From Actinobacteria bacterium UBA2286 (GTDB lineage: Bacteria; Actinomycetota; Coriobacteriia; Anaerosomatales; Anaerosomataceae), in NCBI GenBank assembly GCA_002345925.1, contig DDWM01000009.1, forward strand, positions 1-9,006: a DNA stretch of 9,006 nt, given 5' to 3'. A model generated the notes under the pieces. It saw nothing but the letters and a program-made list of their open reading frames with translations, did not search any database and was not told the origin of the DNA. A program made the position numbers and the translations under genes. Shown here piece after piece: positions 1 through 6,652 of this stretch. The stretch's first letter is position 1. Each line of letters opens with the position of its first letter.

Positions 1-233
<233 letters not shown>

Positions 234-236
234 GGC

Positions 237-965
237 TTAGGCCTGCTCGCCGTGACCGACACGAATCGCCTCGGCAAGGGTGAATGAGTTCTCGTAGAGC
301 GCCTTGCCCACGATGACTCCCTCAAGCTGCATGCCGATCGTGTTCAGATCCTGGATATCCTCGAGCGTGGACACGCCGCCGGAGGCCGTCAGCGGGATGT
401 CGATCTGCCCGGCCAATGCGCGGTACGCGCCGTAGTTCACGCCGGTCTGCATACCGTCCTTGCTGATATCGGTGTACGCAAGCCGTTTCACGCCGAGCAG
501 TTCAAGCTCCTTGATGAGCTCAAGGACACCGTACTCGGTTCCCTGACGCCAGCCCTGGATGGCAACCTTGCCATCGCGTGCGTCGACGCCGGCAACGATC
601 GCGCCGCCGTACAGCTCGCATGCCTCGGCAACGAGGGAGGGCTGTGTCACAAGCGCGGTGCCGAGCACCATACGACGGATGCCGATGGCGCTCAAGCGAT
701 CGAGCATCTCCATCGAGCGAAGTCCTCCGCCGGTCTGAACCGGGACACCAAGTGCGGCGATGCGCTCCAGGTACTCGATGTTCTTCGCCTCGCCGGTGAC
801 GGCGCCGTCCAGGTCGACGACGTGAAGCCACTCGGCGCCCTGGTCGATCCACTGCCTTGCCTGGTCGACCGGGTCGTCGTTGTAGACCGTTACCGCGTCG
901 AGGCGGCCCTGCAAAAGCCGCACCGCCTTGCCGTCAAGGATATCGATGGCGGGAAAGACGATCAT
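237..965 (-). CDS. hisA: ProFAR isomerase HisA (phosphoribosylformimino-AICAR isomerase)
   Basis: HisA performs the Amadori rearrangement of ProFAR to PRFAR, the substrate of HisH-HisF. The 242-residue protein has the normal length and the half-barrel repeat architecture shared with HisF. Visible features are FPAID with the catalytic Asp8, the first phosphate loop QTGGGLR (77-83), AGVDARDG with the second presumed catalytic Asp128, TDISKDG (165-171) and the second phosphate loop TASGGV (193-198). It ends with VGKALY, typical of the family. The ATG overlaps the hisH stop as ATGA, and a GAGAGGGG ribosome site six bases upstream lies inside the end of hisH. The stop is TAA. Actinobacteria often carry PriA, a bifunctional HisA/TrpF. 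The loop after Asp128 here (KVAIQGWR) lacks the RGRGW-type motif I associate with PriA, so I call it plain HisA, but dual activity cannot be excluded by eye. Confidence 0.97.
   Translation of the reverse strand: MIVFPAIDILDGKAVRLLQGRLDAVTVYNDDPVDQARQWIDQGAEWLHVVDLDGAVTGEAKNIEYLERIAALGVPVQTGGGLRSMEMLDRLSAIGIRRMVLGTALVTQPSLVAEACELYGGAIVAGVDARDGKVAIQGWRQGTEYGVLELIKELELLGVKRLAYTDISKDGMQTGVNYGAYRALAGQIDIPLTASGGVSTLEDIQDLNTIGMQLEGVIVGKALYENSFTLAEAIRVGHGEQA
242..248 (-). promoter_or_regulatory. Candidate ribosome binding site of hisF inside the hisA end
   Basis: GAGCAGG near the hisA stop is the only purine-rich stretch upstream of hisF. It lies 8 bases before GTG 233 but 14 bases before ATG 227, so it favours the GTG start. 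The match to the consensus is only moderate. Confidence 0.45.
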
Positions 966-1585
966 CTAGAGCCCCTCTCGGTGACGATTGCGCCGAAGTT
1001 TGCCAGCAACTTGAGTCCCGCATCCGAGGACTTCTCGGGATGGAACTGGACCGCGTACGCCGAGCCACTCTGAACAGCTGCGGCGAACCCGATCCCATGC
1101 TCTGTGCGTCCGATGATACAAGAGTCATCAGCAGGTCGCAGGTAGTACGAGTGCACGAAGTAGAAAGCTGTGCCCGGAGCGATACCGTCGAACAGCCGGC
1201 TCTCGCGTGGGTACTCAACCGTGTTCCAGCCGATGTGCGGAACCTTCACGCCGCCCGGCAGCTTCTCGCAAGTGCCCCGGATGATCCCGAGACCCTCCCA
1301 TTCGCCTTCCTCAAGGCCAACGGAGGCCAGAAGCTGCATGCCAAGGCAGATGCCGAGAAACGGCGTGCCGGCAGCGACTTGCTCCAGCAGCAAGTCCCAT
1401 AGTCCACTCGCCTTGAGGTTCGCGCTCGCATCACGAAACGCGCCTACGCCCGGAAGCACGATGCCGTCAGCCGAGCGCACGACCTCAGGGTCGTCGGTGA
1501 TGACCACATCGGTCACGCCGGCGTGCTCAAAGCCCTTCTGGACGCTTCTCAGGTTGCCCATCTTGTAGTCGATGATCGCGATCAC
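962..1585 (-). CDS. hisH: Imidazole glycerol phosphate synthase glutaminase subunit HisH
   Basis: HisH is the class I glutamine amidotransferase that hydrolyses glutamine and channels ammonia into HisF. The 207-residue length is normal. The protein opens with IAIIDYKMGNLRSV, carries the LPGVGAF oxyanion-strand motif (44-50), the nucleophile elbow GICLGMQ with Cys80, and the FHPEKS motif giving His182 and Glu184, so the Cys-His-Glu triad is complete. PHIGWN (116-121) is the typical family segment facing HisF. Translation starts at a GTG that overlaps the hisB stop as GTGA, with GAAGGG six bases upstream inside the hisB end. The 3' end overlaps hisA as ATGA. Being coupled to both neighbours fits a protein needed in equal amounts with its partner HisF. 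Confidence 0.97.
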   Translation of the reverse strand: MIAIIDYKMGNLRSVQKGFEHAGVTDVVITDDPEVVRSADGIVLPGVGAFRDASANLKASGLWDLLLEQVAAGTPFLGICLGMQLLASVGLEEGEWEGLGIIRGTCEKLPGGVKVPHIGWNTVEYPRESRLFDGIAPGTAFYFVHSYYLRPADDSCIIGRTEHGIGFAAAVQSGSAYAVQFHPEKSSDAGLKLLANFGAIVTERGSR

Positions 1586-2169
1586 AGTGAGCCCTTCGTG
1601 CTGGGGACGCCGGTCACCCTCGGATCGAGCGAGACCGCCTCGGCAAGAGCGCGGGCGACAGCCTTGAACGCCGCTTCGATGATGTGGTGCGCGTTCTCGC
1701 CCGCGAACGCCATCACGTGCAGCGTGATTCCCGCGTTGGTGGCCAGCGCGATGAAGAACTCCTTGGCAAGCGTGGTGTCGAACGTCCCGACGATCTCGAT
1801 CGGCATCTCAACTGCATAGTGCAGAGAGCCGCGACCGGAGATATCAACAGCGGCGAGCACAAGCGCTTCGTCCATCGGCACGATCGCGGAGCCAAAACGC
1901 CTGATCCCCGACTTATCACCGAGGGCCTGAGCGATGGCCGAGCCAAGAACGATGCCGACGTCTTCCACGGTGTGGTGCGCGTCGACCTCAAGGTCGCCGG
2001 TGGCCCGGATGCTCAGATCGAGCAGCCCGTGGCGACCGAATGCATCGAGCATATGATCGAAGAACGGCACGCCTGTGGAGATGTCCGTCTTGCCGGCGCC
2101 ATCCAAGTCGACTTCGATGGTGATGTCCGTCTCACGCGTGGTGCGGAGAATGGTCGCGGTGCGTCCCAC
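1582..2169 (-). CDS. hisB: Imidazoleglycerol-phosphate dehydratase HisB (monofunctional)
   Basis: HisB dehydrates imidazole glycerol phosphate to imidazole acetol phosphate, a Mn-dependent step in a 24-mer enzyme. The reading frame stays open far upstream, into hisC, but the family begins at GRTATILRTTRETDI, so I place the start at the GTG at 2169. This gives 195 residues, the standard length of the stand-alone dehydratase. A strong purine-rich ribosome site (AGGAAGGGGAG, 2174-2184) precedes it, and the hisC stop is one base away. Metal-binding repeats are clear: HHTVED (His65, His66, Glu69) and AHHIIEAAFKA (His161, His162, Glu165), plus the FFDHML segment near residue 36. No phosphatase domain of the enterobacterial fused type is present, so histidinol-phosphate phosphatase must be encoded elsewhere. 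It overlaps hisH by four bases. Confidence 0.97.
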   Translation of the reverse strand: MGRTATILRTTRETDITIEVDLDGAGKTDISTGVPFFDHMLDAFGRHGLLDLSIRATGDLEVDAHHTVEDVGIVLGSAIAQALGDKSGIRRFGSAIVPMDEALVLAAVDISGRGSLHYAVEMPIEIVGTFDTTLAKEFFIALATNAGITLHVMAFAGENAHHIIEAAFKAVARALAEAVSLDPRVTGVPSTKGSL

Positions 2170-2170
2170 G

Positions 2171-3301
2171 CTACTCCCCTTCCTCGGTATACCGTGAAGC
2201 CGACGCAGCCAATCCGAAGTGCTCGCTCGCGTGGCGCCGCGAAACGATTTCCTCCAAGCCGCGAAGGAAACGACCGACCTCCTCTTCGGTACCGACGCTG
2301 ACGCGCAGGCAATCCTCGAGTCCAGGCGCGCGGGAGAAATCGCGCACCAAGACCGAGTGCTCGTGCAGAAGATCGCGCCACACCGCCGAGGCGTGATCGA
2401 TCTTGAACAGCACGAAGTTCGCCTCGGTGGGATAGACCGTGACCTCAGGGAGTGCCAGGAGCCCGTGCACCAGCATGTCGCGCTGGCGAAGCAGCTGGCT
2501 GATCCCGGCTTCAAATACGGGCCGCTCACGGAAGACAAGCGCTGCGGCCACTTGCGAGAAGCGGTTGACCGAGTACGGCTGCCGCACCTTGGTGAGCTCA
2601 CGGATGACATCCTCGTGGGCAAGCAGGTAACCGGCGCGCAGGCCCGCAAGCGAGAACGCCTTGGAGAACGTGCGCAGGATGACGAGATTCGGGTGCCTGA
2701 GCATGTGCGGGCGCATCGTGTGCCGCGAGAACTCGAAGTACGCCTCGTCAACGAGCACGAGCGCGTCAGTGGAGTTGAGCACGTCGATGAGCAGCGTCTC
2801 GGCAGCGAGCGTGCCGGTCGGGTTGTTCGGGTTGGCGATCATGACGATGTCGACATCGCCCGGCTTGAGGCGCTCGAGCAGCGCATCGCCGTCGATCGAG
2901 AAGTCCTCAAGGCGCGGCAACCGGATGACTTCGGTTCCAGTCATCTCGGCGTCGATCCCGTACATCGCGAACGTAGGCGGCAAGTCGATGAGCTTGCGCC
3001 CCGGCCCGCCCCACGCAAGCAGCAGGTCGAAGATGAGCTCGTCGCCACCGTTGCCCACAAGCACGTTGCCGGGCTCGAGGCCGTTAGCCTCGGCGATCAT
3101 CTCGCGAAGCTTGCCGGACAGCGCGTCGGGATAGCGGTTGAACGGGATGCGCGTTGTGATCTCCGCAAGCTTTTCTAGAAGCTCGCCGGGGAGATTGAGC
3201 GGGTTCTCATTGCTCGCGAGCATGACGTCGGCGCGCACGTCTTTCGCGTCGTACGGTACAAGCTGCTCGAGCTCTGGCCGAGGCGGGCGAACGCGGTCCA
3301 T
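2171..3301 (-). CDS. hisC: Histidinol-phosphate aminotransferase HisC
   Basis: HisC is a PLP-dependent fold-type I aminotransferase that converts imidazole acetol phosphate and glutamate to histidinol phosphate. The protein has 376 residues. Visible landmarks are LASNENPL near the N-terminus (28-35), NRYPD (55-59), VGNGGDELI (82-90), IANPNNPTG (155-163) with the PLP-contacting Asn, VDEAYFEF (184-191) with the Asp and Tyr that hold the cofactor, TFSKAFSLAGLRAGY (211-225) with the Schiff-base Lys214, and CLRVSVG (331-337) with the substrate-carboxylate Arg333. The ATG is preceded by AGGAGG with 8 bases spacing, located inside the end of hisD, three bases after the hisD stop. About 20 residues after position 353 look like a variable tail rich in Ser, His and Glu. 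Related aminotransferases could be confused with it, but the his-operon position settles the assignment. Confidence 0.97.
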   Translation of the reverse strand: MDRVRPPRPELEQLVPYDAKDVRADVMLASNENPLNLPGELLEKLAEITTRIPFNRYPDALSGKLREMIAEANGLEPGNVLVGNGGDELIFDLLLAWGGPGRKLIDLPPTFAMYGIDAEMTGTEVIRLPRLEDFSIDGDALLERLKPGDVDIVMIANPNNPTGTLAAETLLIDVLNSTDALVLVDEAYFEFSRHTMRPHMLRHPNLVILRTFSKAFSLAGLRAGYLLAHEDVIRELTKVRQPYSVNRFSQVAAALVFRERPVFEAGISQLLRQRDMLVHGLLALPEVTVYPTEANFVLFKIDHASAVWRDLLHEHSVLVRDFSRAPGLEDCLRVSVGTEEEVGRFLRGLEEIVSRRHASEHFGLAASASRYTEEGE

Positions 3302-3304
3302 CGC

Positions 3305-4615
3305 CTACGCCTCCTCTTCATCGAGGCTGTACGCCATGGCAAGCCGAATCCCGACGGCGCGCGCGTGCGCCTCGAGGCCCTCGGCCTGCGCGATCGTCAT
3401 AACGGTCGGGCCGTCCATCTCAAGGCCCTCGAGTGAGTAGCTGAGCACCGAGGACTTCTTTATGAAGTCGTCGACCGAAAGCGGGCTTGAGAAACGAGCG
3501 GTTCCGCCCGTCGGGAGCACGTGATTGGGGCCTGCAACGTAGTCGCCGACGCTCTCTGGCGTCCACGGGCCGAGGAAGATCGCGCCCGCATTGCGGATGC
3601 TGCCGAGAAGCTCCAGGGGCTCGGACATCATGACCTCAAGGTGCTCGGGAGCAATGAGGTTGGCGGCATCGAGCGCGATGTTGACGTCGGGGCATATCAC
3701 GACAACGCCGTTATCCGTCAGCGAGCGACGAATGACGTCGGCGCGCGATGAGTCCTCAAGTAGCACCTCAAGCGCCGCGTCAACGGCGTCGGGCAGCTCC
3801 GGGTCGGTCGTCACCAGATACGTGGCGGCCTTCGGATCGTGCTCGGCCTGAGCCATGAGGTCGATCGCGACGAACGCGGGCTCGGCGGTCTCGTCGGCCA
3901 GGATGAGGACCTCGCTCGGGCCGGCGAGCATATCGATGCCCACCTCGCCCATGACGAGCTTCTTGGCGGCGGTCACATATGCGTTGCCCGGACCGGTGAT
4001 CTTGTCCACCCGCGGGATCGACTCGGTGCCGAACGCGAGCGCGGCGATCGCCTGCGCGCCGCCGACCTTGTAGATCTCGAAGACGCCGGCCTCTGACGCT
4101 GCAGCCAGCGTGTACGGGTTGACGCGACCATCGGGGCCGGGAGGCACCACCATCGCAATCTCCTCAACACCGGCGACGATCGCAGGTATCGCGTTCATTA
4201 GCACGCTCGACGGATAGCATGCCCGGCCACCGGGGACGTAAATGCCCACGCGAGCTATCGGCGTGACCTTCTGGCCGAGGAATATACCGCCCTCTTCAAC
4301 CGTGAACCAGCTCTGAGGAACCTGCCTGCGGTGGAACTCCTCGATAGCGAGCGCCGCAACCGAGATGGCCTCTCGGAAATCTTCACCGACCTCGGCGACC
4401 GCCTCGGCGATCTCCTCTTCTGTGACGGCCAAGACCTCTATGTTCGTGTGGTCGAACTGCTCTGTATAGTCGCGCAGGGCTTCGTCGCCACGAGCGCGGA
4501 CGTCCTCGATGATACGCGCCGCAACATTGAGCACCTCAACGTCGATGCCACCTGTTCGCGGAACGTCTGATGACTCAAGGCGTGCCCCACGGGCCAGTTC
4601 AATACGTCGCATCAT
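3305..4615 (-). CDS. hisD: Histidinol dehydrogenase HisD
   Basis: HisD carries out the last two steps of the pathway, oxidising L-histidinol to L-histidine with two NAD+ in a Zn-dependent homodimer. The 436-residue length is normal. The zinc ligands known for the family are visible as Gln256 and His259 in AQAEHDPKA, Asp358 in SVGDYVAGPNHVLPT and His417 in EGLEAHARA. The catalytic Glu324-His325 pair lies in APEHLE. Other family blocks are IYVPGGRACYPSSVLM (125-140), KVGGAQAIAALAFGT (183-197), KITGPGN (205-211) and AGPSEVLILAD (231-241). Translation begins at ATG 4615, with a second ATG directly following, nine bases after an AAGGGGAG ribosome site in the 18-base gap behind hisG, the largest gap inside the operon. 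The acidic C-terminus DEEEA encodes the hisC ribosome site. Confidence 0.98.
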   Translation of the reverse strand: MMRRIELARGARLESSDVPRTGGIDVEVLNVAARIIEDVRARGDEALRDYTEQFDHTNIEVLAVTEEEIAEAVAEVGEDFREAISVAALAIEEFHRRQVPQSWFTVEEGGIFLGQKVTPIARVGIYVPGGRACYPSSVLMNAIPAIVAGVEEIAMVVPPGPDGRVNPYTLAAASEAGVFEIYKVGGAQAIAALAFGTESIPRVDKITGPGNAYVTAAKKLVMGEVGIDMLAGPSEVLILADETAEPAFVAIDLMAQAEHDPKAATYLVTTDPELPDAVDAALEVLLEDSSRADVIRRSLTDNGVVVICPDVNIALDAANLIAPEHLEVMMSEPLELLGSIRNAGAIFLGPWTPESVGDYVAGPNHVLPTGGTARFSSPLSVDDFIKKSSVLSYSLEGLEMDGPTVMTIAQAEGLEAHARAVGIRLAMAYSLDEEEA

Positions 4616-4633
4616 AGCTGCGCTCTCCCCTTC

Positions 4634-5305
4634 TTACGGCAGCGGCACTACAGCCGCGAGCCTGTCTGCGAGATCTCGTACACGCTCAGATTCGGTCTTG
4701 AGGCTTACCGGGTTTGCGACGAACCGCGCTGTGGACTCAAGCACGGTCTCCACGATGCGCAGGCGGTTCTCGGCAAGCGTGCGACCGGTCGCGGTGATGT
4801 CCACGACTCGATCAGCCAGTCCGATAAGCGGGGCCAACTCTATGTTCCCATGTAGCTTCACGATCTCAACCTGCACGCCCCTGGCAGCGAAGTGTGCCTC
4901 GGCTATGCGTGGATACTTGGTCGCAACGCGGATAACGCCGAGGTGGCGGTAGAGCTCGTCGATGCTGCGCGGCGCGTCCTCAGACTCCGCCACCACAAAC
5001 CGGCAACCGCCGAAGCCGAGGTCGACCATTTCGACCACGTCCAGGTCGGCTTCAACGAGAACGTCCTTGCCGCCGATGGCTACATCAACGCCGCCGTACG
5101 CGACATAGATGGGCACGTCGGTCGGCTTGGCGATGATGTATTCAACGTCAGGAGTGCGCACGATCAGCTGGCGGCCGGGATCTGCCAGGCCCGTTACATC
5201 AAGACCGGCAAGCTCCAGCACGCGCACTGAGTCTTTGAACAGCGAGCCCTTCGGCACTGCGATACGCAGCGGACGGGACGACTGGGAAGGTACGCGCACG
5301 ATCAT
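4634..5305 (-). CDS. hisG: ATP phosphoribosyltransferase catalytic subunit HisG, short form
   Basis: HisG condenses ATP with PRPP, the first committed and feedback-controlled step of histidine synthesis. At 223 residues this is the short form, which lacks the C-terminal regulatory domain of the long form and works with HisZ in a hetero-octamer; hisZ is indeed the adjacent gene. Visible motifs are LRIAVPKGSLF (13-23), AIGGKDVLVE (76-85), ATKYPRIAE (128-136), KLHGNIELAP (150-159) and the PRPP-binding signature LADRVVDITATGRTLAEN (163-180). I chose the ATG at 5305 because it forms an ATGA overlap with the hisZ stop and is preceded at 5 bases by AAGGGTGGT. An in-frame ATG at 5329 would add eight residues (METEGWCA) lying inside hisZ and has no obvious family support. 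The stop is TAA, followed by an 18-base gap before hisD. Confidence 0.96.
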   Translation of the reverse strand: MIVRVPSQSSRPLRIAVPKGSLFKDSVRVLELAGLDVTGLADPGRQLIVRTPDVEYIIAKPTDVPIYVAYGGVDVAIGGKDVLVEADLDVVEMVDLGFGGCRFVVAESEDAPRSIDELYRHLGVIRVATKYPRIAEAHFAARGVQVEIVKLHGNIELAPLIGLADRVVDITATGRTLAENRLRIVETVLESTARFVANPVSLKTESERVRDLADRLAAVVPLP

Positions 5306-6570
5306 CGCGCACCACCCTTCTGTCTCCATGTAGCTCGCGGAGGCGCGGGCAGCGGTCGCTCGAGCGGCAGCGCGCGCTCGCCCGCGCGGTCGATGCGGAA
5401 GATAGCCTCGCCGTCAGCCATCAGTGCCTCGGCCGCGCCGATGCGATCCGCCTCGCGTACGAGCGCATCTCCGCTGCGACCAACGGCCGTCGTCACGCGC
5501 CAACCAGCCTCGTGCAACGCACGCGTCGCCGCGAAGACCGCGACCGAGTCGATGCCGCCGATGACCGCGTCAGTACCCGGAGTCGCCGGAGTGCGTCCCT
5601 GCTCGGCAAGCGCGATCATGACCCGCTCCAGGCCGAGAGCAAAGCCGGCCGCTGGGGCCGGTGCGCCGAATGCGGCAAGCAGCCGGTCGTAACGACCACC
5701 TCCGCCGAGCGGAAGACCGAGGCCGGGAGCATACGCTTCCAGCACGAGACCGGTGTAGTAGTCGAAAGAACGCATGATCCCGAAGTCGACGGTTACGCGG
5801 TCTGCGTATCCGAGACCCTCAAGCACGCGATACGTCTCACGCAAGTCGCCGAGCGTGCTCACGCAGCCGCATGCTACGAGGAGGTCATGGCACTGATCGA
5901 TCGCCTCTCGGCCACCACGAATGCGCGGTGCCGCAGCAAGCGCCTTCGCAACCGCAGGACGGACGCTCGCATCAGCAGCGAGGCGGTCAAGCTCGACCAG
6001 GTTGCGCTGGTGCGCCGCAGCGATCACAGCGGCTCCCCAGTGCTCATCGGCTCCGGATGCGGCGATTAGATCGCGCAGCACCTCAACGGTACCGATACCG
6101 ATCGAGTAAGAACTGAGCCCAGAGGCTTCAAGTGCCTCGACTGCGAGCGTGACGACCTCGGCATCAGCGGTGGGACCGCCCGCGCCGATGAACTCGACTC
6201 CGGCCTGCGTGAACTGCCGCGCCTGGCCACGCATCGAGGCGTGCTCGCGAAAGACCGGCGCGACGTAGCGCACGCGGTGCGGGCCAGCCTGCTCGGCAAG
6301 TCGCGATGCTGCAACGCGCGCGATCGGGACTGTCATCTCAGGGCGAAGCGCAAGCAAGCTGCCGTCAAGATCGAACAGCCGAAACGCAGTGCGATCAGCC
6401 GCCGAGCCAACACCAGCCGTGAGCACGGTGTACTCCTCGACGACCGGCGTCTCCACGGGCGCATACCCCCATAGAGCGAACACCTCGCCGATAGCACGAG
6501 AAACGGCCTCACGTTCGGCCGCCTCCTGGAAGAGCACATCCCTGAACCCTCTCGGCGTCACTGGCCGCAT
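5302..6570 (-). CDS. hisZ: ATP phosphoribosyltransferase regulatory subunit HisZ (histidyl-tRNA synthetase paralogue)
   Basis: HisZ is a histidyl-tRNA synthetase-like protein that does not charge tRNA but forms the regulatory part of the short HisG enzyme and mediates histidine feedback. The 422 residues show PRGFRDVLFQEA at the N-terminus, LRPEMTVPIAR (75-85), a motif-2-like RVRYVAPVFREH with RQFTQAGVEFIG (about 99-129), RSFDYYTG (267-274), LGGGGRYD (288-295) and the motif 3 GFALGLERVMIAL (309-321). The histidine-pocket residues are kept, while parts of the motif 2 loop differ from true synthetases. A weak C-terminal domain of about 90 residues resembles a degenerate anticodon-binding fold. 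The call rests on these differences and on the adjacent short hisG. I chose ATG 6570 because AAAGGTGAT ends four bases before it; GTG 6579 lies within that site. It is the first gene of the operon. A functional HisS is the alternative, less likely. Confidence 0.9.
   Translation of the reverse strand: MRPVTPRGFRDVLFQEAAEREAVSRAIGEVFALWGYAPVETPVVEEYTVLTAGVGSAADRTAFRLFDLDGSLLALRPEMTVPIARVAASRLAEQAGPHRVRYVAPVFREHASMRGQARQFTQAGVEFIGAGGPTADAEVVTLAVEALEASGLSSYSIGIGTVEVLRDLIAASGADEHWGAAVIAAAHQRNLVELDRLAADASVRPAVAKALAAAPRIRGGREAIDQCHDLLVACGCVSTLGDLRETYRVLEGLGYADRVTVDFGIMRSFDYYTGLVLEAYAPGLGLPLGGGGRYDRLLAAFGAPAPAAGFALGLERVMIALAEQGRTPATPGTDAVIGGIDSVAVFAATRALHEAGWRVTTAVGRSGDALVREADRIGAAEALMADGEAIFRIDRAGERALPLERPLPAPPRATWRQKGGAR
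5311..5319 (-). promoter_or_regulatory. Ribosome binding site of hisG inside the hisZ end
   Basis: AAGGGTGGT ends five bases before the hisG ATG at 5305, within the last codons of hisZ. It is an imperfect Shine-Dalgarno match, but it supports the ATGA-overlap start over the ATG at 5329, for which I see no such site at a useful distance. Confidence 0.55.
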
Positions 6571-6574
6571 TGGT

Positions 6575-6583
6575 ATCACCTTT
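6575..6583 (-). promoter_or_regulatory. Ribosome binding site of hisZ
   Basis: AAAGGTGAT matches the AGGTGAT part of the extended Shine-Dalgarno sequence and ends four bases before ATG 6570. It decides the hisZ start, because the in-frame GTG at 6577-6579 sits within this site and could not be served by it. Confidence 0.75.
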
Positions 6584-6620
6584 CAAATTACTTTATCACG
6601 CTGGAGTGGTAACGTAGGGC

Positions 6621-6649
6621 AGTATCGCACGGGGTCACCGACGCGTCAA
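6621..6649 (-). promoter_or_regulatory. Sigma70-type promoter for the his operon
   Basis: On the minus strand TTGACG (6649-6644, five of six matches to TTGACA) is followed after exactly 17 bases by GATACT (6626-6621, four of six matches to TATAAT). Transcription would begin near 6615 and give a leader of about 45 bases before the hisZ ATG. The -35 box begins four bases after the last base of the dnaE stop codon. This is a prediction from sequence only, but the match and spacing are unusually good for a GC-rich genome and the site lies exactly where an operon promoter is expected. Confidence 0.7.
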
Positions 6650-6652
6650 GCG

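Larger units (their letters stand above)
6571..6652 (-). other. dnaE-hisZ intergenic region and his leader
   Basis: This stretch of about 80 bases is the only sizeable non-coding region in the window. It contains the promoter described separately, an AT-richer leader of about 45 bases (GTGATAAAGTAATTTGAAAGG) and the hisZ ribosome site. I see no GC-rich hairpin followed by a T run, so no intrinsic dnaE terminator. There is no leader peptide with histidine codons and no room for a T-box. Control, if any, would be by a repressor at the promoter or by HisZ-mediated feedback on HisG. Confidence 0.7.

Noticed and set aside
2170..2751. Upstream extension of the hisB frame to give a 389-residue protein
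   Set aside because: The extra 194 residues lie in the wrong frame of hisC and are Arg/Ser-rich. HisB family homology begins at the GTG at 2169, which has a strong ribosome site.
2219..3178. Plus-strand open frame of 319 codons opposite hisC
   Set aside because: It is antisense to a clear hisC with all catalytic residues. The translation is rich in Arg, Glu and Val with no recognisable fold, as expected from the complementary frame of GC-rich coding DNA.
5306..5329. Longer hisG start at ATG 5329
   Set aside because: It would overlap hisZ by 28 bases and add METEGWCA, which does not resemble HisG N-termini. The ATGA-overlap start at 5305 has a ribosome site at 5 bases.
5302..6570. Annotation of this gene as histidyl-tRNA synthetase hisS
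   Set aside because: The overall fold and many motifs agree, but the motif 2 loop lacks conserved residues, the anticodon domain is degenerate, and the neighbouring HisG is the short form that requires HisZ.
6580..6600. Second promoter using GATAAA in the hisZ leader
   Set aside because: No acceptable -35 box lies 16-18 bases upstream, and the AT-rich stretch is better explained as leader in front of the ribosome site.
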